A stretch of 47,114 bases of DNA from Opitutus sp. GAS368. GTDB lineage: Bacteria > Verrucomicrobiota > Verrucomicrobiia > Opitutales > Opitutaceae. The notes below the pieces were generated by a model that made no database searches, had not been told where the DNA came from, and saw only the letters and a program-made list of their open reading frames with translations. The DNA lies in contig CAMCHO010000012.1 in NCBI GenBank assembly GCA_945874455.1, positions 1 through 47,114 of the forward strand, read 5' to 3'. Shown piece by piece: positions 1 through 9,055 of this stretch (within the stretch, counting starts at the first letter, position 1; every line of letters begins with the position of its first letter). Made by a program: the position numbers and the translations under genes.

Positions 1-1427
1 AAATCGCTCTGCTCGCGCGTCGCCTTAAACACCGCCGGCGCATACGGACCCACCCCGCCTTCCTGCGTGTAGCGCCGCGTGACGCCCTTGTATTTCGCCG
101 CCTCATCCAGCGCCATCAACGTCGTCTGCACCACCGTCAGGTAGGCAAACAGGTCGTTGCCGGTGAGCTGGGCAATGCCGTTCACCTCGCCCGTCGGTAC
201 GAGTCCGTAATGGCCTTCCACTTGCTTGTCGTCAAAGGCCCGCGACGCCACCGCGATCTTCTTCGGCATCAATGCTTGCTGCGACAAATGCAGCGCCGGC
301 CGCATCGCAACCAGGTGCGCGTGCACGTCCACGAGCGACGCGTAGAGCTTGTCCTTCATGTCCTCGCGCAAATGGCGGCAGTCCGTGCGCGGATAGCTGA
401 TGAGCTTCGCGTCGTAGAGCTTTTGCAGAATCGCTAGCGTATCCGTCGCTGTACTACCAAACTTCTTCGACATGAGCTTTTGCATTTCCTGCAAATCGAA
501 CGGCAGCGGTGGCTTCTCCATGCGCGTCGTTTTCTTTTCCGTCGCTCGATACGTTGGCGGGGCTTTCGCCGACACCCCGAACGCCTCCGCCTTCGCCTTG
601 TCCCAAAACGCCTTCTTGTTCCGCTCGCTGCTCACCGCGGGCGCACCGAGGAGTTTCACGCGGTCCGTCGACGCCGCATACGCATCCAACTCCGCCTTCG
701 CCTCAAGGCCGCCGAAACTCCCATACGCCTCCCAAAACTTCTGCGGCACAAAATTTTCGATCAACAGATCGCGCGCCACGATCAGCGCGAGGGTCGGCGT
801 CTGCACGCGGCCCACCGACCACACTTTCCAATCGCCGCGCCCACGCGGCAGCGTCTTCGTCGCCAGCACGGTCACGTTCATACCGACGAGCCAGTCCGCC
901 TGATCACGCGTGAAGCCCGCCTGCGCGAGACCGTTGTAATCCTTCAGCGGCTTCCGCGCCGCAAACGCCTCCTTCAGTCCGTCGACGGTCATCGTCTGCG
1001 CCCACATGCGCGAATAATGCGTGCCCGCCGGCGCGTTCACCCCGCGCAGCGCTTTCCGAAAAATCACCTCGCCCTCCCGTTCCGCGTCGCAGCCGTTGAC
1101 GATCTCGCAGCCAGCGTGGGCCTTCGCCTCGGCGCGCAGCACATCGAGCAAGTTCCCGCCATCGGCCCGCGGCTCCTCGACGAAATCCCAGAGCTTTGTC
1201 GGCACGATGGGCAAATCATGGACGTTCCACGCCCCAAACTTCGGGTCGTAAGTCTCCGGTTTCGCCAACTCGAACAAATGCCCGCGCGCCGATACCACCG
1301 TGAGCTCCGTCCCGTCCGCCATTCTCCCGCGATGCGGTCCTTGACCGTTGAAGTGCCCGCCCGTCAGCGCCGCCGCAAAGTCACGCCCGGCAGCGGGCTT
1401 TTCGGCAACGAGGAGTATCTTGGACAT
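1..1427 (-). CDS. topB: DNA topoisomerase III, truncated by the window edge
   Basis: Type IA topoisomerase that passes single strands to relax or decatenate DNA. About 475 codons are visible from an ATG at 1425-1427, and the frame is still open at base 1, so the C-terminus lies outside. The N-terminus begins MSKILLVAEKPAAGRDFAAA, the Toprim start typical of TopB, where the Glu of AEKP is a catalytic acidic residue. Further on are GCDAEREGEVIF, the second Toprim acidic cluster, and KLISYPRTDCRHL near 410-460 on the + strand, which holds the active-site Tyr in the family motif SYPRTD. TopB rather than TopA is chosen from the AEKP start and SYPRTD. It is divergent from the ABC transporter gene, with about 150 bp between starts. 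Only a C-terminal zinc-finger or other extension could not be judged. Confidence 0.93.
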   Translation of the reverse strand, partial: MSKILLVAEKPAAGRDFAAALTGGHFNGQGPHRGRMADGTELTVVSARGHLFELAKPETYDPKFGAWNVHDLPIVPTKLWDFVEEPRADGGNLLDVLRAEAKAHAGCEIVNGCDAEREGEVIFRKALRGVNAPAGTHYSRMWAQTMTVDGLKEAFAARKPLKDYNGLAQAGFTRDQADWLVGMNVTVLATKTLPRGRGDWKVWSVGRVQTPTLALIVARDLLIENFVPQKFWEAYGSFGGLEAKAELDAYAASTDRVKLLGAPAVSSERNKKAFWDKAKAEAFGVSAKAPPTYRATEKKTTRMEKPPLPFDLQEMQKLMSKKFGSTATDTLAILQKLYDAKLISYPRTDCRHLREDMKDKLYASLVDVHAHLVAMRPALHLSQQALMPKKIAVASRAFDDKQVEGHYGLVPTGEVNGIAQLTGNDLFAYLTVVQTTLMALDEAAKYKGVTRRYTQEGGVGPYAPAVFKATREQSD

Positions 1428-1578
1428 TGAGGGCCACTAAGACAGTCCGTGATTCCGCGACAAGCGCGCGCGTCAATTCTTCGCCTGGCATTTTTCTACC
1501 CTCGCCAAGCCCGACTTCTTTCCCCGCATTTCCGCTGCCCCCGCTCGCCTTTCCGTGCAAAGGCCCTTGCTTGGCCAC

Positions 1579-2274
1579 ATGGTCCTCGCACCGGCCGCAC
1601 CGGCACTTTCCATCGCTCCCGTTCTGACCGTAACCGCCGTCGGCAAATCCTACGGCGCACGCGCCGTGCTCGCCGATGTGTCGTTCTCCGTCGCCGCCGG
1701 CGAACGCATCGCGCTGACCGGGCCCTCCGGCAGCGGCAAGACCACGCTCCTCAATTGCCTCGGCGGCGTCGATCGCCCCGACACCGGCACCATCGCCCTC
1801 CACGGCGAGCGCATCGACGCACTCCCGAGCGATGGGCTCGCCCGCCTCCGCCGCGAGCGCGTCGGCACCGTGTTCCAGTTTTTCCATCTGCTCGCCACCC
1901 TCACCGCCGCCGAAAACATCGAGCTCCCGCTCCAGCTCACCCGCGTCCCCGCTCCCGAGCGCGCCGCCCGCGTCACGGTCGCCCTCGCGCGCGTCGGCCT
2001 CACCGCGCGCGCCGCCGCCTTGCCCTCGCAACTTTCCGGCGGCGAACAGCAACGCGTCGCCATCGCCCGCGCCCTCGTCCACCGCCCCGCGCTCATTTTG
2101 GCCGATGAACCCACCGGCAATCTCGATTCCGCCAACGGCGAAAACATCCTCCGCCTCCTCCGCGAGCTCACCGACGAGACGCAGACCGCCCTCGTGCTCG
2201 TCACCCATAGTGAGGAGGCCGCCGCGATCTGCCACCGCCGGATCCACCTGCGCGACGGCCGCGTCGTCAGCTGA
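1579..2274 (+). CDS. ABC transporter ATP-binding protein (LolD/MacB/YbbA-like)
   Basis: Cytoplasmic ATPase subunit that would power the FtsX-type permease encoded 8 bp downstream. All nucleotide-binding motifs are present: Walker A GPSGSGKT at about residues 48-55, signature LSGGEQQR, Walker B ALILADEP followed by TGNLD, and the switch His in LVTHS. Length (231 residues) is normal for the MacB/LolD clade. The ATG at 1579 is chosen, but an in-frame GTG at 1555 would add eight residues; neither has a clear Shine-Dalgarno sequence. The gene order ATPase, FtsX permease, lipocalin matches the AttEFGH-type arrangement, so a role in moving a lipid or peptide across or out of the inner membrane is inferred. 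The real substrate is unknown. Confidence 0.9.
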   Translation: MVLAPAAPALSIAPVLTVTAVGKSYGARAVLADVSFSVAAGERIALTGPSGSGKTTLLNCLGGVDRPDTGTIALHGERIDALPSDGLARLRRERVGTVFQFFHLLATLTAAENIELPLQLTRVPAPERAARVTVALARVGLTARAAALPSQLSGGEQQRVAIARALVHRPALILADEPTGNLDSANGENILRLLRELTDETQTALVLVTHSEEAAAICHRRIHLRDGRVVS

Positions 2275-2282
2275 GCCCCGCG

Positions 2283-4916
2283 ATGTTTTCCCTCGAAACA
2301 CTCCTGCTGCGCCGCTTCGCGCTCCGCCACTGGCGGCTCGCTCCGCGGCAATCCCTCCTCCTCGTCGGCATCCTCGCGCTCGGCGTCGCCGTCTTCGTCG
2401 CCGTGCGCCTCGCCAATCGCGCCGCCGTCGCGAGCTTTACCCATTTTACGGATACAATCACCGGCCAGAGCGATTGGATCATCCAGCCCGCCGCCGGCAC
2501 CTTGCCCGAGAGCGTTCTCCCGGAATTGCGCGCCGCCCTCGGCCCGCGCCCCGTGCACATCTTTCCCGTCGTCGAATCCACCGCCGCCCGCGTGCGCCGC
2601 ACCGATGAATCCGCCAACTTCGGCCGCACCACTTTCACGCTCCTCGGCGTTGATCTCATCGCCGTCGCCAATCTCGCCCGCGCACAATCGGCCGACGCCT
2701 CTTATTTCGGTCAACAAGGCGGCACCGAGGCGACGTCCGATTTCTGGGCCGCCTTTCGCGCCGGTCCACAAATCTGGATCAGCTCCACGCTCGCCACGTC
2801 CCTCGGCGCAGCGCGCACGCTCGATCTCGTGATCAACGAGCAGGTCCACGCCCTCCCCATCGCCGGCGTAATCCCCACACCCAAGGACGCCCCGCGCGTC
2901 CCCGCAAATCTCATTCTCCTCGACCTCCCGCAGCTCCAGCGTCTCGCCGGAAAACCGGGTCGCCTGGATCGCGTGGAGTTCCTCATCGAGCCCGGCCCGC
3001 GCGCCGACGAACGCCGCGACGAGCTCCGGAGCCTCCTCGAAACACTCGGCACCACCGGCGATGGCGAGCGTTGGACGGTCACTTCACCCGGCGCGCGCCG
3101 CGACACCGCCGCAACCATGACGCGCGCCTTCCGCCTCAACCTCACCGTCCTGTCCCTCATCGCGCTCCTCGTCGGCTTGTATCTGATTTTCCAAGCCCTC
3201 GACGGCGCCGTGGTTCGTCGCCGCAGCGAAATTGCCATCCTTCGCTCGCTCGGTGTCGAGGAGCGCACGATCCGCCGGGCGTGGCTCGCCGAGGCCGCCG
3301 TGCTCGGTCTGCTCGGCGGCGCCTTGGGGCTGCTGCTCGGTTGGGCCGGCGCCCAATTTTCCGTGCGCGCCGTCGGCCAAACCGTCAACGCCCTCTACTA
3401 CGCGACCACCGTCGAGTCCGCCGGGCTCGACACCGGTGAGATCGCGCTCGGTCTCCTCCTCGGTCTCGTCGCGAGTCTCTTCGCCGGCTGGTGGCCCGCC
3501 CGCGCAGCCGCGCGCACGCCGCCCGCCCAAGTACTCGTGCGCTCCGCCAGCGCCGGTCCCGGCCACGGCGCGCTGCGCAGCGCATGGCTCGGCGTCGCCC
3601 TCATCGCCGCCGGGATCGTCTGCGCGCAACTCCCGCCGCTGCGTTTCGCCAGCGGCGGGCGTTTCCCGCTCGCGGGCTACGGCGCGGCGTTCCTCTGGAT
3701 TTTCGGCGGCGGCGTGCTGTGCGGATTTCTGCTGCCCGCCATCGCGCGCGTGACCCGCCGCGCCCGCGACTCTTCCGCGGTCGCCCGCGTCGCGTTGAGC
3801 CATCTGGCCGTGCCGTCCGGCCGCCACCGCCTCGCCGTCGCCGCGCTCCTCTGCGCCATCGGCATGACCGCCGGCATGGCGATTCTCGTCGCCAGTTTTG
3901 AAACCACCGTGCGCGGCTGGGTGCAACGCTCGCTCCAAGCCGATCTCTACATTTCCAGCAACGGCGCCCAGAGTGCCTCCTCGCAAAACCGCATCTCACC
4001 CCCCGTCTGGCGCGCCCTCGCTCACGATCCCGCCGTCGCCGAGGCCAGCGTGCTGGCCGCGTATCCGATCGAGCTGGACCGCACGCCCACGATTCTCACC
4101 GGAGCCGATCTCCGCGTCGTGCGCGCCCGCTCGGATTTAGCGTGGGTGCAGCCGCCCCTCGACGACGCCGTCTTCGACACCGCGCGCAACGCTACCCTCG
4201 CCCTCGCCAGCGAAAGTTTCTGCGAGCGCTTCCGTAAAAAACGCGGCGACACCGTCCGCGTCCCCACGCCCGCCGGCCCGCAAACGCTCACCCTCGCCGG
4301 CGTGTACGCCGACTACGGCAACGAGCGCGGCTCGCTCCTCGTCGAACGCGCCCGCCTCGTCGCGTGGTTCGGCGACGACTACGCCGCCAACGTCTCCCTC
4401 TTCCTGCGCCCGGGCACCGACGCCGAGAGTCTCCGCACCGCGTTGCTCGCCCGCCACCCCGGCCTCGCCATCTACACCAACGCGGCACTCCGCTCCGAAA
4501 TTCTCCGCATTTTCCGCCAAACCTTTTCCATCACCTACGCCCTCGAAGTCATCGGCGTGGCCGTCGCCGTGATCGGCCTCGCCCTCACCCTCATCAGCGT
4601 CCTCCTCGATCGCCGCGAAGAACTCACCACCCTCCGCGCCCTAGGGTTTTCTCGCCGCGAAATCGCTCGCGCCACCGCCGTCGAGGGCACCGCTCTCGCC
4701 GCGTCGGCCGTCACGGGCGGCCTGCTCCTCAGCCTGGCCCTCGGCTGGCTCCTCATTTACGTGATCAATAAACAGTCCTTCGGTTGGACGCTCGGCTTTT
4801 CCCTGCCATGGGCCCAGCTCGCCGCCCTCGGCGTCACCGTCATCGCGACCGGTGCCGCGGTGAGCTACGCCGTCGGCCGCTGGGGCGCCGATCTACCCGC
4901 CGACCGCGAAGAATAA
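2283..4916 (+). CDS. ABC transporter permease, FtsX/MacB family, two-module form
   Basis: Large inner-membrane permease of 877 residues, the partner of the upstream ATPase. A hydrophobic segment at about residues 23-42 is followed by a periplasmic MacB_PCD-like domain. A first FtsX block begins near residue 286 (LSLIALLVGLYLIFQALDG) with the typical RRSEIAILRSLGV loop. A middle membrane pair lies at about 437-490, a second periplasmic domain follows residue 540, and a C-terminal FtsX block begins near 753 with RREELTTLRALGFSRREI. The duplicated FtsX architecture fits the YbbP/AttFG type, where one polypeptide does the work of two permeases. The start follows the ATPase stop after 8 bp, and the lipocalin gene starts 18 bp after its stop, so the three genes are probably one operon. 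Confidence 0.88.
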   Translation: MFSLETLLLRRFALRHWRLAPRQSLLLVGILALGVAVFVAVRLANRAAVASFTHFTDTITGQSDWIIQPAAGTLPESVLPELRAALGPRPVHIFPVVESTAARVRRTDESANFGRTTFTLLGVDLIAVANLARAQSADASYFGQQGGTEATSDFWAAFRAGPQIWISSTLATSLGAARTLDLVINEQVHALPIAGVIPTPKDAPRVPANLILLDLPQLQRLAGKPGRLDRVEFLIEPGPRADERRDELRSLLETLGTTGDGERWTVTSPGARRDTAATMTRAFRLNLTVLSLIALLVGLYLIFQALDGAVVRRRSEIAILRSLGVEERTIRRAWLAEAAVLGLLGGALGLLLGWAGAQFSVRAVGQTVNALYYATTVESAGLDTGEIALGLLLGLVASLFAGWWPARAAARTPPAQVLVRSASAGPGHGALRSAWLGVALIAAGIVCAQLPPLRFASGGRFPLAGYGAAFLWIFGGGVLCGFLLPAIARVTRRARDSSAVARVALSHLAVPSGRHRLAVAALLCAIGMTAGMAILVASFETTVRGWVQRSLQADLYISSNGAQSASSQNRISPPVWRALAHDPAVAEASVLAAYPIELDRTPTILTGADLRVVRARSDLAWVQPPLDDAVFDTARNATLALASESFCERFRKKRGDTVRVPTPAGPQTLTLAGVYADYGNERGSLLVERARLVAWFGDDYAANVSLFLRPGTDAESLRTALLARHPGLAIYTNAALRSEILRIFRQTFSITYALEVIGVAVAVIGLALTLISVLLDRREELTTLRALGFSRREIARATAVEGTALAASAVTGGLLLSLALGWLLIYVINKQSFGWTLGFSLPWAQLAALGVTVIATGAAVSYAVGRWGADLPADREE

Positions 4917-4934
4917 GCCCCCTTCACTTTCCCG

Positions 4935-6188
4935 ATGCACCCCATTTTTCCAGAAGTAGGCGCCCGGTGGCGGGCGATTCAGCACTCGCTGGCGCAGCGG
5001 AGAAACTCACCCGTCACGCGTTTCCTCGTCGCCTGGCTCCTCGGCACACTCTGCCCGCACAGCCTCTTCACCACGCTGCGCGCGCAAATCCCCCTGACCA
5101 CCGCCGAGGGCTTTGCCGTCCCGCAGCCCGGCCACCGCTTCACCTTCCCCCGCGACCACGGCAACCACCCCGATTTCAAAATCGAGTGGTGGTATGTGAC
5201 CGGCCACCTCTACGCCGGCGCCGGGCGCCGCTTCGGATTTCAAGCCACGTTCTTCCGCTCCGCTGCTCCGCGTGGCGGCGCCGAGGACTCCGCGACGTTC
5301 GGCTCCGGTCATATTTTCCTCGCGCACATGGCACTGCTCGACACGCAAACCGGTAAATTTCTCCATCAAGAAAAACTCAGCCGCGCAGGCTGGGACGCCG
5401 CCTCCTCCCCCGCCACCCTCGAGGTGCGCAACGGCCCGTGGTCCCTCCGCCTCGCCGATCCCGCCGACACGTCATCCACGCCTCGTCTCCTCCTCACCGG
5501 CAGTATCCGCGCTGAAGCTGCGTTCACGCTCACGCTCACGCCGGAGAAACCACTCGTGATCTTCGGCGAAGACGGCGTTTCCCGCAAAGGTGCCGATCCC
5601 GCCGCCGCGAGCTACTACCTCACGTTCTCCCGCCTCCGCGCCGAGGGCGCACTCACCCTCTTTCCCCACTCGAACACCTCCGCCCGCGCCGCCTCCGATT
5701 CCCCCGCCGAAAAACTCCGCGTCACCGGCGAAGCGTGGATGGACCACGAAATCAGCAGCAGCCAACTCAGCGGCGGCCAAGTCGGCTGGGACTGGCTCAG
5801 CGTGCACTTCACCGACGGTCGTGAACTCATGCTTTACCAACTCCGCCGCGCCGACGGCACCGCTGATCCCGCCTCCACGCTCACGTGGGTCGACGCTGCC
5901 GGAGTCACGCAGCGCACCCCTTTCACCCTCGAAGTCCTCGAGCGTTGGAAAAGCCCCGCCACCGGTGCCTCGTATCCGTCCCGTATCCGTCTCACCACCA
6001 CCGATCCCCTCACGCGCGCCCCCGTGCACCTCCTCATCGAGCCACTCGCCAAAAACCAAGAGCTCACCGGCGCCCTCGGTGGCATCCCGTATTGGGAAGG
6101 CGCCTGCCGCATCCGCGACGACTCCGGCCGCGAACTCGGCTCCGGTTTCCTCGAACTCACCGGTTACGCCCGAGCGCTCAAGCTGTGA
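4935..6188 (+). CDS. AttH/CrtC-family lipocalin-like protein
   Basis: Protein of the AttH family (hydroxyneurosporene synthase/carotenoid 1,2-hydratase superfamily), built from two lipocalin-like halves. It shows the diagnostic start FPRDHGNHPDFKIEWWYVTG at about residues 70-90. The second-half signature MDHEISSSQLSGGQVGWDW appears near 265-285. A hydrophobic stretch at about residues 28-50 ending near LRAQ suggests a signal peptide or lipid anchor, so the protein is probably periplasmic. Known AttH homologues are encoded beside an ATPase and FtsX permease, exactly as here, which argues for a transport-linked lipid-binding role and not carotenoid synthesis; no carotenoid genes are nearby. Enzymatic activity is not supported by the sequence. 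417 residues is normal for the family. Confidence 0.87.
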   Translation: MHPIFPEVGARWRAIQHSLAQRRNSPVTRFLVAWLLGTLCPHSLFTTLRAQIPLTTAEGFAVPQPGHRFTFPRDHGNHPDFKIEWWYVTGHLYAGAGRRFGFQATFFRSAAPRGGAEDSATFGSGHIFLAHMALLDTQTGKFLHQEKLSRAGWDAASSPATLEVRNGPWSLRLADPADTSSTPRLLLTGSIRAEAAFTLTLTPEKPLVIFGEDGVSRKGADPAAASYYLTFSRLRAEGALTLFPHSNTSARAASDSPAEKLRVTGEAWMDHEISSSQLSGGQVGWDWLSVHFTDGRELMLYQLRRADGTADPASTLTWVDAAGVTQRTPFTLEVLERWKSPATGASYPSRIRLTTTDPLTRAPVHLLIEPLAKNQELTGALGGIPYWEGACRIRDDSGRELGSGFLELTGYARALKL

Positions 6189-6424
6189 TCGAGCCGCTCA
6201 CTGCTTTTCTGCTCCCCGCGCTCCGGCCCGCCTTGCAACTATTGAGCGGAGCGACCGCCTCGTAGCTGCGGTAAAACCAGAGCGGTCGGAAACCACCGGG
6301 ATTTCCCGCCGATTGAGGACGCCGCCGATCTCGGACGCGACCGAGCAAGCCGCCCCCACGTCCTCCCAAGGAAATATTTCCGTCCCCACCTCGCAAATTC
6401 TCCGCGACGCGTTTTCTTCGCCCC

Positions 6425-6820
6425 ATGATCGTCATCCGCCGCATGGTCGACCGCCGCCGCGCCTACACGGCTATTTTTCTCCCAGGGGAACCGCCGAAAA
6501 TTTTCCCCACCAACGACGCCGAACACGCCCGGATCCTCCAAGTCTACAAACAGGACCGCCTCCACGCCGGGATCATCAACGACTTTTCGGAACTCGCATT
6601 TCCCACCCAGCCGGCCACGCCGGCCTCGACCGCATCCACCGCCCCGCGCGCCGCCCCCGCCCCGTGGCCCCTCGCCCAATCGTCCCGGCGGGTCCCAGCG
6701 AAAAAGAAAATCCCCGTCGCCGCGCCGACCATCAAGCGGCTCTCACCTAAGACTCCAGCCCGCCCCCGAAAGGCCACCGCACAGTCACTCTGGCTGATCC
6801 CCGCCGTTCCACCGAGCTAG
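6425..6820 (+). CDS. small basic hypothetical protein
   Basis: I do not recognise this 131-residue protein. The first 60 residues look folded (MIVIRRMVDRRRAYTAIFLP, then a segment with NDAEHARILQVYKQDRL). The rest is a low-complexity Ala/Pro/Lys/Arg tail that reads as disordered and could bind nucleic acid or be non-functional. It stands alone about 235 bp after the lipocalin gene. The ATG at 6425 is followed by a second in-frame Met at codon 7. It is called a gene because the N-terminal half has balanced, non-shadow composition; confidence is moderate and no function is proposed. Confidence 0.5.
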   Translation: MIVIRRMVDRRRAYTAIFLPGEPPKIFPTNDAEHARILQVYKQDRLHAGIINDFSELAFPTQPATPASTASTAPRAAPAPWPLAQSSRRVPAKKKIPVAAPTIKRLSPKTPARPRKATAQSLWLIPAVPPS

Positions 6821-7042
6821 TTTCTCAACGGATTCGGCGGTGTTTCCAGCGGGCAAAATCCACGTCATTCGAGTTTCGACGGCTGGTCTCGGCGAGGCCG
6901 CAACCGACCGCGGGCCGTTTTCGTGTCCATAGTCTCCCTACGAAAATTCCGCACCTGAAATCAGGCATTTTCTGCACGCCGTTTTCTAACCCAACCTCTC
7001 CGCCCAGTCCGACGCCGCGACGTCTGCTGCCGATGCGCCGCT

Positions 7043-7963
7043 TCACTGCGCGACCGGCAGCCAGGCGAGCGCCTCGACTCCCGGCGCCAGCGCGTCCGCC
7101 CCCACCAACACCGCCACGCGCGAACGGATTTGGCCCGCCCACGCCGCCTGCATCGCCTTGCGCTGCTCCGGCGACAGCCCCTGCTGGGCCGCAATCTCCA
7201 GTTTGCGCAGCGTCCAATCGTTTTTGATACGCCAGAGTTCGTCGCCCGCCGCCGGCGGCAGGCCCTTCTCCGCCGCAAACCCACGCATCGCGCCAAAACT
7301 CGGATCGTCCGCATTCAGCCACGCCGCATACGCGGCGTCGCTCAGCTCCGCCCGAATTTTCTGCCGCAGGACATCCTGCACGTTCATCCGCTCCCAGAGC
7401 GCCGGCGGGGATAGGTCAAACACCAGCGAGAAGCGGTCGTCGAACTCCCGTTGCAAACGATACACCGCGCGCTGCTGCTCGTCCGTCACCGCGACCCCGG
7501 CGAGCCGCCGCTGCAGCGTCTGCCCGGTCGTGCTCTGGTGTAGCGCATAGTCCTCCAGCTCGCGCGGCGTGAGGTCCCGCGCGAAGTCCGCGTGCATCTC
7601 TCGCTCCAGCAGCGCGAGCTGTTTCAGAAATGCGCTCAATCCGCCTGGAAATTTGTCTCCCACCGCCGCGTAGTCCGCCGACATCTTCACCCGGATCTCG
7701 TCGTAGTCGCGCCGGATCTTGGCAATGCGCTCCCACTTATCCGGCGACAACGGGACGACCCCCGCCGATCCCGTCACGCGGGCCGGCGCGACCAAGGGGT
7801 TCGCCTCACGAAGGAGTTTTTCGGGCTCCTTTTTTTCAGGAATATGCTTCGCGTCACCGGTCACCTTAGTCGGGTCCTCGCCCGCCCGCCACGCCCGCAT
7901 GGCCAGAAACGCCCCGAGCCCGAGCACCGCCACCGCGCCGATGATCTGTAAGCCACGTTTCAT
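7043..7963 (-). CDS. membrane-anchored hypothetical protein
   Basis: 306-residue protein of unknown function. The start is placed at ATG 7961-7963 because it gives MKRGLQIIGAVAVLGLGAFL, a single N-terminal membrane anchor, and because everything upstream in frame looks non-coding. After a charged linker (KHIPEKKEPEKLL) the rest is predominantly helical and charged, for example DKWERIAKIRRDYDEIR and REMHADFARDLTPRELEDY, and may form a long helical periplasmic domain. It contains the phrase LTPRELEDYALHQS and no catalytic motif that I recognise. It is divergent from the EamA transporter gene with about 220 bp between the starts. A general cell-envelope role is only a guess. Confidence 0.75.
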   Translation of the reverse strand: MKRGLQIIGAVAVLGLGAFLAMRAWRAGEDPTKVTGDAKHIPEKKEPEKLLREANPLVAPARVTGSAGVVPLSPDKWERIAKIRRDYDEIRVKMSADYAAVGDKFPGGLSAFLKQLALLEREMHADFARDLTPRELEDYALHQSTTGQTLQRRLAGVAVTDEQQRAVYRLQREFDDRFSLVFDLSPPALWERMNVQDVLRQKIRAELSDAAYAAWLNADDPSFGAMRGFAAEKGLPPAAGDELWRIKNDWTLRKLEIAAQQGLSPEQRKAMQAAWAGQIRSRVAVLVGADALAPGVEALAWLPVAQ

Positions 7964-8185
7964 GGGTCGGAGTGTAGTTGCCGTCCCTTCAACCGCGATT
8001 TTTTTCGACGTTTTCCCGCCACCCCGGATGTGATCACTCTGTTCCCGATCGCGAAACTGACCGGTGAGTTCGGAGGTCTGCCTTGAGACGATTCCGACTC
8101 TGCACGTGCCCGCCTGACGGCGCAGCTCCGAATCCGGAGCATTGCGAAAACGAGGCACCTTATTACCCACTTCCCGCCCATCCGC

Positions 8186-9049
8186 TTGCACACCGCCCAC
8201 ACCCGTTCCGTTTTTTTACTCATCGCCACCGCTCTGTGCTGGAGCCTCGGCGGGGTGTTGATCAAGTCCATCGACTGGCCCCCGCTCGCCGTCGCTGGCG
8301 GCCGGGGCTTCATCGCCGCGCTCTTCCTCCTCGCGACCAGCCGCGCGCTGCGCTTCCACTTTTCCCGCGTGCAACTCCTCGGCGCGCTCGGCTACGCCGC
8401 CTGCACCGTCACGTTCTGCGTCGCCACCAAACTCACCACGGCCGCCAACGCCATTTTACTCCAATACAGCGCGCCCATCTGGATCGCTCTCTTCGGCGCA
8501 TGGTTTCTGGGCGAACGCGCCACCCGCGCCGACTGGTTCACCATCGCCGCCGTGCTCGGCGGCATGATGCTCTTCTTTGCCGACAGCCTCGAGTTCGCCC
8601 ACGCCTTCGGCAATTCCCTCGCCGTGATCAGCGGCCTCTGTTTTGCGGGGATGACCATTGCCCTGCGCAAGCAAAAGGATTCGTCCCCCGTCGAATCGAT
8701 TATCCTCGGCAACCTGCTCGCGTTTATCATCGGCCTCCCGTGGATCATCGGCGCCCCCGCGCTCGCCACCAGCGGCTGGATCGCGCTCACGCTCCTCGGC
8801 ACCGTGCAGCTCGGCTTCTCCTACTGGCTCTACGCGCGCGCCATCAAACACGTCACCGCCCTCGAGACCGTTTTGATCCCCGTCATCGAGCCGATTCTCA
8901 ATCCCGTGTGGGTCCTGCTCGCCACCAGTGAACACCCTTCCCGGTTCGCGCTCGGCGGCGGCGCCATCGTGCTCACCGCCGTCACCCTGCGCGCCATCGC
9001 CACGATCCGCGCCCGCGGGGCCCGCGCCCCCGGACCTCACGTCACCTGA
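8186..9049 (+). CDS. EamA/DMT-superfamily transporter
   Basis: Inner-membrane permease of the drug/metabolite transporter superfamily, 287 residues, with about ten hydrophobic helices in two EamA repeats. The first repeat includes VFLLIATALCWSLGGVLIK at residues 9-27 and LTTAANAILLQYSAPIWIAL. The second ends with YARAIKHVTALETVLIPVIE, the usual penultimate-helix signature. The start used is a TTG at 8186, as no ATG occurs before the first helix; a GTG a few codons later is possible. Substrate cannot be told from sequence; family members export amino acids, nucleosides or other small metabolites. It is followed within 10 bp by the convergent YgjP gene. Confidence 0.87.
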   Translation: MHTAHTRSVFLLIATALCWSLGGVLIKSIDWPPLAVAGGRGFIAALFLLATSRALRFHFSRVQLLGALGYAACTVTFCVATKLTTAANAILLQYSAPIWIALFGAWFLGERATRADWFTIAAVLGGMMLFFADSLEFAHAFGNSLAVISGLCFAGMTIALRKQKDSSPVESIILGNLLAFIIGLPWIIGAPALATSGWIALTLLGTVQLGFSYWLYARAIKHVTALETVLIPVIEPILNPVWVLLATSEHPSRFALGGGAIVLTAVTLRAIATIRARGARAPGPHVT

Positions 9050-9055
9050 AACCAC

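Noticed and set aside
1650-2849. Long open frames on the minus strand opposite the ABC transporter genes
   Set aside because: They are anti-sense shadows of well-supported genes in very GC-rich DNA, with Arg/Gly/Glu-rich translations and no domains.
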